From the NCBI GenBank assembly GCA_009784635.1, contig WRBG01000043.1:1-12236 (forward strand): DNA of 12,236 nucleotides, written 5' to 3'. Below the pieces are notes generated by a model, which saw only the letters and a list, made by a program, of their open reading frames with translations, was not told the origin of the DNA and did no database searches. The DNA is from Bacteroidales bacterium. GTDB lineage: Bacteria; Bacteroidota; Bacteroidia; Bacteroidales; UBA932. Below, in pieces: positions 6,275 through 12,236 of the stretch. Made by a program: the position numbers and the translations under genes. The stretch's first letter is position 1. The number at the start of each line of letters is the position of its first letter.

Positions 6275-7876
6275 TTAGCGCCTCCTTGTGTTTTGCGGCG
6301 GGGGGGCGGGGGCATCTTCGCGGTATAATCCTTCACGCGATAGTGTCTTATCCTGCATAGCTAAGTTGTAGAGTACAATAGCCATGACAACCGAGGTATG
6401 GTCCATGTATTCGGGAATACTCATGTTATAGGTATCCCTTTCCGTATGCCATATCTCGCTGTAGAGAAAGTCATAGCCCTTGGGGTCGGCAGTGCCAAAG
6501 CTGATGGCGGGCATTCCGTTGATGGTGAAATAGGCGTGGTCGGAACCGCCGGGGGTGGTGGGACGGGGAGGCGGGTCGCCCATGCGCCGGTTAAGGGTAA
6601 AGGGAAAGTCGGGATTGATTTCGTCCAATCGCTCGGTGGCCTTTTTAAAGTCGTCGTACATAGCGGGGGGAACGGTGATGGAATTGGCCACCGTGGGGCC
6701 GCCGTCTCGGTTAAAGTAGTTGGATATGTGGGGCCATTTGTCCTTGTTGTTTTCTACCCAATATTTAGAGCCCCAAAGCCCAAATTCTTCCGCAGCCCAA
6801 AGGCAAAAGAGGATGGTTCTTTTGGGTTTCCCTCCTGCGGCCATAATGAGTCGGGCAGCTTCGAGGTTGGGCGCTACGCCCGTGCCGCAGTCTACGCCGC
6901 CGGTGGCTACGTCAAAGGCGTCCAAGTGGCCGCCGGACATTACGTATTCATCGGGAAACTCGGTGCCGCGGATTTTTCCGATTACGTTGTGGTATTTGAC
7001 CGGACCGGGCCTAAAGTGGTTGCGGATGTCAAATTCCAATTGAAAATACCGTCTTTCCGCTACTTTTTGGGCAATGATTTTATACTGATTCTCGTCTAAC
7101 TTGATGTCGGGACAGGTGGGCAGGTTGGTGTAAAAATCCAAGTCCATGAGGTAGGACCGAGCATATAATGCTCTGATGGGCACTGCACTCGATTGGATGG
7201 TTCCCAAAATACCCGCCTCTACCATTTCTTTGTAAAACAGAGCGGGAGCTTCTTCCAACGCTTTTAGGGGGATGGGAGGATTGTTGGGATTGGCGCGGTT
7301 GATGCGGGTAATGGAGTCGTTGTAACGGCTGATGGCTTCGTTTTTCTCGATAATCTCTTTCCTCCTTGCTTCTCCTCTTTCCGAAATATCAATAGGCCAG
7401 CCGTCGTTGGTGCCGGAGATGAGTACCCAAGCTCCGTTGAGCTTGCCTTTCATGTTTTCAAACTGACGCCTTGTCTTAGGCTCGGCCACCACGTGTCCCC
7501 TTTGTACGCCTTTGGTGCCGGCGGTGTAAGAAGGCGTGGCAAAGTGGAGCGTCATTCCGTCGTTGTCCAACATCTTTCCAAACCAAGGGCCGCGGTTAAA
7601 CCCCACGGGAAGTTCGCCCACTTCTTGGATTTCGACTTCTAATCCCCATTGCTTGAAGAGGGTGGCCGCCCATGTGGTGGCGCTTTGGTAGGCGTCCGAG
7701 CCAATGGGACGCCCGCCGATTCGGTTGACTAACATATCCAAATGGTTCATGGTTTGGTTGTCGGCTTTGGAAATTTCGATAATTTTGTCAACAACCTTAT
7801 TGTCTTGAGCATAGATTACCCAAGGCGTTTGCAGCAATAAAACAGTGGCCGCAAGTAAGATAAAACGTTTTTTCAT
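6275..7876 (-). CDS. Secreted M28 family zinc peptidase, carboxypeptidase Q-like
   Basis: The product (533 residues) is an exported di-zinc exopeptidase. A signal peptide covers residues 1-23 (VIYA/QD cleavage). The opening NRIGGRPIGS (51-60) matches the region that precedes the catalytic domain in carboxypeptidase Q-like enzymes. Residues about 100-255 probably form an inserted PA-type domain. The M28 metal set is complete: His317 and Asp319 in SGGHLDAFD, bridging Asp329 in DCGTG, general base Glu363 and ligand Glu364 in WAAEEFGLWGS, Asp391 in NRDGG, and the last ligand His477 in WHTERDTYN. SDHAYF (445-450) is also conserved. The family releases amino acids from dipeptides or peptide ends; the substrate cannot be read from the sequence. 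The tail is APAPPPQNTRRR. The gene diverges from abgT across 87 bases, suggesting linked roles in peptide or aminoacyl-glutamate use. Confidence 0.9.
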   Translation of the reverse strand: MKKRFILLAATVLLLQTPWVIYAQDNKVVDKIIEISKADNQTMNHLDMLVNRIGGRPIGSDAYQSATTWAATLFKQWGLEVEIQEVGELPVGFNRGPWFGKMLDNDGMTLHFATPSYTAGTKGVQRGHVVAEPKTRRQFENMKGKLNGAWVLISGTNDGWPIDISERGEARRKEIIEKNEAISRYNDSITRINRANPNNPPIPLKALEEAPALFYKEMVEAGILGTIQSSAVPIRALYARSYLMDLDFYTNLPTCPDIKLDENQYKIIAQKVAERRYFQLEFDIRNHFRPGPVKYHNVIGKIRGTEFPDEYVMSGGHLDAFDVATGGVDCGTGVAPNLEAARLIMAAGGKPKRTILFCLWAAEEFGLWGSKYWVENNKDKWPHISNYFNRDGGPTVANSITVPPAMYDDFKKATERLDEINPDFPFTLNRRMGDPPPRPTTPGGSDHAYFTINGMPAISFGTADPKGYDFLYSEIWHTERDTYNMSIPEYMDHTSVVMAIVLYNLAMQDKTLSREGLYREDAPAPPPQNTRRR

Positions 7877-7893
7877 GGTAGGATTTTAAGATT

Positions 7894-7925
7894 TTTGTTT
7901 AATACTACAAAGATATTTATTTTTG
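7894..7925 (+). promoter_or_regulatory. Probable promoter of the AbgT transporter gene
   Basis: TTTG (7894-7897), a 20-base spacer and TATTTTTG (7918-7925) match the Bacteroidota consensus TTTG-N19-21-TAnnTTTG at every fixed base. Transcription would begin near 7932. That leaves a leader of about 30 bases to the ATG at 7964 but only about 10 to the TTG at 7943, which supports the ATG start. It overlaps the opposing M28 promoter. Confidence 0.62.
7908..7915 (-). promoter_or_regulatory. Probable -7 element of the M28 peptidase promoter
   Basis: On the minus strand TATCTTTG (7915-7908) fits TAnnTTTG exactly, 31 bases before the M28 ATG (7876). No TTTG lies at the expected distance upstream, so the -33 element is weak or absent and an activator may be needed. 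It sits inside the spacer of the plus-strand abgT promoter, with only 2 bases between the two -7 boxes. Confidence 0.45.
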
Positions 7926-7963
7926 CGATGTGAAATTTAGAATTGAATAAAAACACACAATTT

Positions 7964-9484
7964 ATGAAAAATCTGTCTGCGAAACCCAAGAAAGGCTTCC
8001 TTTATTACATCGAAAAGGGGGGGAATGCCCTGCCTCATCCGGCTTTACTGTTCGGATTATTTGCGCTTACCGTGCTGGTATTGTCGGCCGTTGGCTCCCT
8101 GTTGGGGTGGCAGGGCGTACATCCCGCCACAGGCGAACAAATCGGAGTGGTTAATTTGTTGTCACGCTATGGTATTCATCGCATCATCCTTGATATGGTC
8201 AACAACTATACGGGCTTTGCGCCGCTCGGCGTTGTAATGGTAGCGTTGCTGGGAATCGGCGTAGCGGAGAACAGCGGACTGATAAGGGCAGCCATTAACG
8301 CCATGCTGGTGAAGGCTCCGGCAAAATATATCACGTTTATGGTCGTTTTTACGGGAGTTATTTCGACCGTGGCGTCTGATTTGGGATACATACTGATTAT
8401 TCCCTTGGCAGGCGTTATCTTTCACTCGATAGGCCGGAATCCCTTTGCCGGAATGGCGGCGGCATTTGCCGGCGTGAGCGGCGGTTTCAGCGCGAATATA
8501 TTCATCGGCTCTATTGACCCGCTGCTGGCGGGGCTTTCCACCGAAGCGGCGAATATCCTCGACCCCGACTACTACGTGCTGCCAACGGCAAACTACTACT
8601 TCATGGCAGTCTCAACCATTCTTATTGCGGTAATTGGTACGGTGGTAACGGCAAAATGGATAGAGCCTCGTTTGGGCGCATACACGGGCGAGGTGGAACG
8701 GGAAGTGATTGTACAACCTACTGCCTTAGAGAGAAAAGGATTGAAAAGAGCAGGATTGGTTTTCTTGGGTTGGCTTATCCTTTTTGTCGTATGCTTGATT
8801 CCCGAAAATGGCTTTTTCCGAGCCGGTGACGGAAGTATTCTTCACTCTCCGCTTTTGAAGGGATTTATATCGGTACTGTTTTTAGTAATGGCTTCTTGCG
8901 GAGCGGTGTATGGTTTCACGGTCGGCAAGTTTAAAAAAGGAGGAGACGTTATCAACGGAATGCACGACAGCTTTAAAACTTTGGTATCCTATTTGGTTTT
9001 GGTATTTTTTGCCGCACAATTTATAGCGTGGTTTCGCTGGAGCAACTTGGGATTACTGCTTGCCATAAACGGAGCGGGTATGTTGCAAAATGCCGATATT
9101 GGCCTTATACCCTTGGTCATTAGCTTTGTGATATTTGCTGCGTTTACGAATCTTTTCATGGGCAGCGCCTCGGCAAAATGGGCCATTATCGGGCCTGTAT
9201 TTGTCCCCATTTTCATGCTTTTGGGATATTCTCCCGAGTTGGCGCAAGCGGCCTTTCGCGTAGGCGACAGCGTTACCAACATTATTTCGCCCATGATGAG
9301 CTTCTTTGCCTTGATTATTGTCTATTTTCAAAAGTACGACACAAAAGCCGGTATCGGGACGATTGTAGCCACCATGCTGCCCTTTACGATTACTTTCTTC
9401 ATCGGCTGGGTAGCATTACTTGTAGCTTGGATTTTGCTTGGGTTGCCGTTAGGACCTAATGTCCCGCTATACTACGGATTGTAG
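7964..9484 (+). CDS. abgT: AbgT family transporter
   Basis: The product (506 residues from ATG 7964) is an inner-membrane transporter of the AbgT family. E. coli AbgT imports p-aminobenzoyl-glutamate, while MtrF and YdaH are reported to export antimetabolites such as sulfonamides, so direction and substrate are open. About nine hydrophobic segments are visible, with two re-entrant-type regions. Family signatures are SDLGYILIIPLAG (138-150), GGFSANIFIGSIDPLLAGLSTEAA (about 173-196), NLFMGSASAKWAIIGPVFVPIF (396-417, Trp406) and FRVGDSVTNIISPMM (431-445, with Arg432, Asp435 and Pro443). The frame extends 7 codons upstream to a TTG (7943); the ATG suits the promoter and the MKNLSAKPKKG start better. 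It is the only plus-strand gene here. It diverges from the M28 peptidase gene and ends 3 bases from the mutB stop. Confidence 0.9.
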   Translation: MKNLSAKPKKGFLYYIEKGGNALPHPALLFGLFALTVLVLSAVGSLLGWQGVHPATGEQIGVVNLLSRYGIHRIILDMVNNYTGFAPLGVVMVALLGIGVAENSGLIRAAINAMLVKAPAKYITFMVVFTGVISTVASDLGYILIIPLAGVIFHSIGRNPFAGMAAAFAGVSGGFSANIFIGSIDPLLAGLSTEAANILDPDYYVLPTANYYFMAVSTILIAVIGTVVTAKWIEPRLGAYTGEVEREVIVQPTALERKGLKRAGLVFLGWLILFVVCLIPENGFFRAGDGSILHSPLLKGFISVLFLVMASCGAVYGFTVGKFKKGGDVINGMHDSFKTLVSYLVLVFFAAQFIAWFRWSNLGLLLAINGAGMLQNADIGLIPLVISFVIFAAFTNLFMGSASAKWAIIGPVFVPIFMLLGYSPELAQAAFRVGDSVTNIISPMMSFFALIIVYFQKYDTKAGIGTIVATMLPFTITFFIGWVALLVAWILLGLPLGPNVPLYYGL

Positions 9485-9487
9485 GCG

Positions 9488-11626
9488 TTACCCAAATTTC
9501 AGCGTCAGTAGCTCCATAATTTTAATGGAAGCCAGTGACACCGGAGTTCCGGGCCCAAACACCGCCATCGCCCCTGCGTCGTAAAGCGTCTGGTAGTCCT
9601 GCGCGGGAATCACCCCTCCCACAATTACCATAATGTCGGGACGGCCCAAGCGCTGCAACTCCTCAATGATTTGGGGGACTAAGGTTTTGTGTCCGGCCGC
9701 CAGCGAAGATACCCCCACAACATGCACGTCGTTCTCTACGGCTTGTTTGGCCGCTTCGGCAGGGGTTTGAAAGAGCGGCCCCATGTCCACGTCAAAGCCC
9801 ACGTCTGCATAGCCGGTGGCCACCACCTTGGCGCCTCGGTCGTGCCCGTCTTGACCCAATTTGGCAATCATAATGCGGGGCTGACGTCCTTCTTTTTTGG
9901 CAAATTCGGCCACCAATTCCTTGGCGCGGGCAAAGTGGGTGTCGTTTTTAACTTCTGATGAATATACTCCTGTGTTCATACGGATTACGGCTTTATAACG
10001 TCCAACAATTTTTTCGCAGGCGTCCGAAATCTCGCCCAGCGTGGCGCGGTTTTGGGCGGCTTCTACGGCCAAGGCCAACAGGTTGCCGCTCTTGGATGTT
10101 ACGGCTTGGGTAATGGCAGACAAACATTCGGCGACCTTAGCCTCGTCCCGATGGGCGCGCAGCTCTTTAAGGCGGGCTACCTGCGATTCGCGTACCTTGG
10201 TGTTGTCTACGTCCAAAATCTCGATGGGGTCTTCTTTTTCGAGCCGGTATTTATTGATGCCCACAATGGTATCTATGCCCGAATCTATTCTGGCCTGTTT
10301 GCGGGCGGCGGCCTCCTCAATCCGCAGCTTGGGAATACCGGTCTCTATGGCCTTGGCCATGCCTCCCAATTTTTCAATCTCTTGAATATGCCCCCAAGCA
10401 CGGTGGGCAATCTCGTGGGTCAAGGACTCGACATAATAAGAACCGGCCCAAGGGTCTACCGATTTACAGATATGGGTTTCGGATTGAATGTAGATTTGTG
10501 TGTTGCGGGCAATCCGCGCCGAAAAGTCGGTGGGCAGGGCAATCGCCTCGTCTAAAGCGTTGGTATGCAAAGATTGGGTGTGTCCCAATGCGGCGGCCAT
10601 GGCCTCAATACAGGTACGGGCCACGTTGTTAAAGGGGTCTTGCTCGGTGAGCGACCACCCCGAAGTTTGGCTGTGGGTACGCAAGGAGAGGGATTTGGGA
10701 TTTTTGGGATTGAACTGATTCACGATTTTAGCCCAAATCATCCGGGCGGCCCGCATCTTGGCGATTTCCATATAGTGGTTCATGCCGATGCCCCAAAAAA
10801 AGGAGAGTCGGGGCGCAAACTCGTCCACGCTCATGCCGGCGGCAATGCCGGTGCGGAGGTATTCCAAACCGTCTGCCAAGGTGTAGGCCATCTCAATGTC
10901 GCAAGTAGCTCCGGCCTCCTGCATGTGGTAGCCCGAAATAGATATCGAGTTAAACTTGGGCATGTTCTTGGCCGTGTAGGCAAAAATATCCCCAATAATG
11001 CGCATCGAAAATTCGGGGGGATAGATATAGGTATTGCGCACCATAAACTCTTTGAGGATATCGTTCTGAATCGTCCCGTTCAATTCTTCGAGTGTGGCGC
11101 CCTGCTCCAATCCGGCCACGATGTAAAAAGCGAGTATGGGCAATACGGCCCCGTTCATGGTCATCGAGACCGACATCTTGTTGAGGGGGATTTGGTCGAA
11201 CAACACCTTCATGTCCTCGACGCTGCAAATGCTTACCCCTGCCTTGCCTACGTCACCCACCACCCGTGGATGGTCGGCGTCGTAGCCGCGGTGGGTAGCC
11301 AAGTCAAAGGCCACGGAGAGTCCTTTTTGCCCAGATGCTAAATTTCTACGGTAAAAAGCGTTGGACTCCTCGGCGGTAGAGAAGCCGGCGTATTGGCGAA
11401 TCGTCCACGGACTCATGACATACATGGTGCTGTAAGGTCCGCGGAGGTAGGGGGCGATTCCGGCGGCATAGTTCAGATGCTCCATGCCTTCAAGGTCATC
11501 TTGGGTATAGATTTTTTTTACGGCGATTTGTTCCGGAGTCATCCATTTTGGGTGATGCAGCGGATCGTAGAACAAGTTGTCGTCTCCTGTGCGCCCGATA
11601 TTGATATTTTTAAAATTTGGTCTCAT
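9488..11626 (-). CDS. mutB: Methylmalonyl-CoA mutase large (catalytic) subunit
   Basis: MutB (712 residues) carries out the adenosylcobalamin-dependent rearrangement between succinyl-CoA and (R)-methylmalonyl-CoA, used by many Bacteroidales to make propionate. The TIM barrel (about 1-555) has RGPYSTMYVMSPWTIRQYAGFS with Tyr79 (Tyr89 in the Propionibacterium enzyme), RNTYIYPPE with Arg197 (Arg207), and SGYHMQEAGA with Tyr233/His234 (Tyr243/His244). The C-terminal B12 domain (about 580-712) has the cobalt-ligand motif DGHDRG, Asp593-x-His595-x-x-Gly598, plus VGVSSLAAGH and VIVGGVIP. The length is normal and all key residues are present. The start follows the mutA stop by 5 bases, so the two subunits are co-transcribed and probably translationally coupled. 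Its end faces the end of abgT with only 3 bases between. Confidence 0.97.
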   Translation of the reverse strand: MRPNFKNINIGRTGDDNLFYDPLHHPKWMTPEQIAVKKIYTQDDLEGMEHLNYAAGIAPYLRGPYSTMYVMSPWTIRQYAGFSTAEESNAFYRRNLASGQKGLSVAFDLATHRGYDADHPRVVGDVGKAGVSICSVEDMKVLFDQIPLNKMSVSMTMNGAVLPILAFYIVAGLEQGATLEELNGTIQNDILKEFMVRNTYIYPPEFSMRIIGDIFAYTAKNMPKFNSISISGYHMQEAGATCDIEMAYTLADGLEYLRTGIAAGMSVDEFAPRLSFFWGIGMNHYMEIAKMRAARMIWAKIVNQFNPKNPKSLSLRTHSQTSGWSLTEQDPFNNVARTCIEAMAAALGHTQSLHTNALDEAIALPTDFSARIARNTQIYIQSETHICKSVDPWAGSYYVESLTHEIAHRAWGHIQEIEKLGGMAKAIETGIPKLRIEEAAARKQARIDSGIDTIVGINKYRLEKEDPIEILDVDNTKVRESQVARLKELRAHRDEAKVAECLSAITQAVTSKSGNLLALAVEAAQNRATLGEISDACEKIVGRYKAVIRMNTGVYSSEVKNDTHFARAKELVAEFAKKEGRQPRIMIAKLGQDGHDRGAKVVATGYADVGFDVDMGPLFQTPAEAAKQAVENDVHVVGVSSLAAGHKTLVPQIIEELQRLGRPDIMVIVGGVIPAQDYQTLYDAGAMAVFGPGTPVSLASIKIMELLTLKFG

Positions 11627-11631
11627 GGCGG

Positions 11632-12236
11632 TTATATTCCTAATTCTTTCTGATACTGTTTTAAGGTCTCCAATACGTTTGATTTTACGCTGATAAAGTG
11701 GCGGATGCCCTTGGCTTCCAATTCCGCCTTACACTCCGGCTCTCCGGCCACCACAAGGATGCTTCGGTTGTCTAAGAGTTTGGCGATTTGCGGCACGGCG
11801 GCGGCGTAATCATCGTCTGCGGAGCAGGCCACAATAATATCGGCATGGGCGGCAAGGGCGGCTGTTACGCCTTCTTCTATGGCCGCAAATCGGTTGTTGT
11901 CTATCACCTCAAATCCGGCGACTGCAAAAAAGTTACAGGCAAACTGAGCGCGGGCGCGGCACATCGCCAAATTTCCAAAGGTGAGCATGAAGGCCTTGGG
12001 CGACTTTCCGCTTTTCTCGGTGGCAAATCGCAATGCTTCAAAGGCTTGTGCGCCTCTGTAAGGGGTAAGACCCTTTGCCTGTGCAGGGCGTGTTACCGTT
12101 TCCCGACTTACCGCAGCGTCTGCCTTTTCGGTAAAATTGGGAAATTGATTGGTGCCCAAGAGGGTGTCTCGACGGGTAGCGATGTTCATATCGCGTTTCT
12201 GCGTGGTCGCCTTTACTTGAGCCTCAATAAAACCGG
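11632..12236 (-). CDS. mutA: Methylmalonyl-CoA mutase small subunit, C-terminal third (runs off right edge)
   Basis: The minus-strand frame is open from the window edge to TAA at 11632, about 201 codons. An ATG at 12189 lies inside the conserved stretch EAQVKATTQKRDMNIATRRD, so it is not the start; the true start lies beyond the window. RRDTLLGTNQFPNF is characteristic of MutA. The C-terminal half is a B12-like flavodoxin fold in which the DxHxxG cobalt-ligand motif of MutB is replaced by GNLAMCRARAQ, as expected for the non-catalytic subunit that partners MutB. Full MutA proteins are about 600-640 residues, so roughly the last third is seen. It is the upstream gene of mutA-mutB. Any promoter or cobalamin riboswitch would lie outside the window. 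Confidence 0.93.
   Translation of the reverse strand, partial: GFIEAQVKATTQKRDMNIATRRDTLLGTNQFPNFTEKADAAVSRETVTRPAQAKGLTPYRGAQAFEALRFATEKSGKSPKAFMLTFGNLAMCRARAQFACNFFAVAGFEVIDNNRFAAIEEGVTAALAAHADIIVACSADDDYAAAVPQIAKLLDNRSILVVAGEPECKAELEAKGIRHFISVKSNVLETLKQYQKELGI

Noticed and set aside
6239..6285. Inverted repeat GGAGGTGC (6239-6246) and GCGCCTCC (6278-6285) spanning the M28 stop codon
   Set aside because: Arms of 8 bases with a mismatch on the transcribed strand and a 31-base loop; the nearest T-run is 8 bases away, so it is too weak to call as a terminator.
7943..7963. TTG start at 7943 for the AbgT transporter
   Set aside because: It would lie only about 10 bases from the predicted transcription start; the ATG at 7964 fits better.
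10565..11341. Long plus-strand frame of 258 codons opposite mutB
   Set aside because: It lies entirely antisense to a fully conserved mutB and has no recognisable domain; it is an effect of the codon use of mutB.
12187..12189. ATG at 12189 as the start of a short 185-residue mutA
   Set aside because: The frame is open to the window edge and the residues before it (EAQVKATTQKRD) are part of the conserved MutA sequence, so the ATG is internal.

Overview
The window looks like part of a Bacteroidales (Bacteroidota) chromosome. The evidence is a ParE/ParC pair of the Bacteroidota type, methylmalonyl-CoA mutase made as two subunits (mutA-mutB), a serpin lipoprotein of the miropin kind, and promoters matching the Bacteroidota consensus (TTTG, about 20 bases, TAnnTTTG). 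I cannot name the genus. Most of the window is dense core sequence; the accessory-looking part lies at about 4.7-6.3 kb.

Layout. From 1 to 4692 a minus-strand operon reads parE (2836-4692), parC (38-2839, overlapping parE by 4 bases in an ATGA) and the first codons of a shikimate kinase gene, aroK (1-35), which runs off the left edge. Upstream of parE lies a 58-codon remnant of an unidentified gene (4702-4878), whose end carries the probable parE promoter. Next are two tandem 33-base palindromes (4867-4932), a serpin lipoprotein gene (4936-6180, minus) and a half copy of the same palindrome (6252-6274). The half copy touches the stop codon of a secreted M28 zinc peptidase gene (6275-7876, minus). 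The M28 gene diverges from an AbgT-family transporter gene (7964-9484, plus) across 87 bases that hold overlapping divergent promoters. The transporter gene converges on mutB (9488-11626, minus) with only 3 bases between the stop codons. mutB follows mutA by 5 bases, and mutA (11632-12236, minus) runs off the right edge.

How the genes work together. ParE and ParC form topoisomerase IV, which separates daughter chromosomes. MutA and MutB form the B12-dependent mutase that interconverts succinyl-CoA and methylmalonyl-CoA, the route to propionate in many Bacteroidales. The M28 peptidase and the AbgT transporter share a control region, which suggests peptide or aminobenzoyl-glutamate breakdown outside the cytoplasm coupled to transport; this is inference. 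The serpin is a predicted envelope-anchored protease inhibitor. It is bracketed by copies of one short palindrome and sits beside a truncated gene, so it may be an inserted cassette. That serpin region is the most interesting part of the window.

Three ends need care. The serpin and abgT frames can be extended to upstream TTG codons, but ATG starts fit better. The first ATG visible in mutA is internal, because the frame stays open to the window edge.
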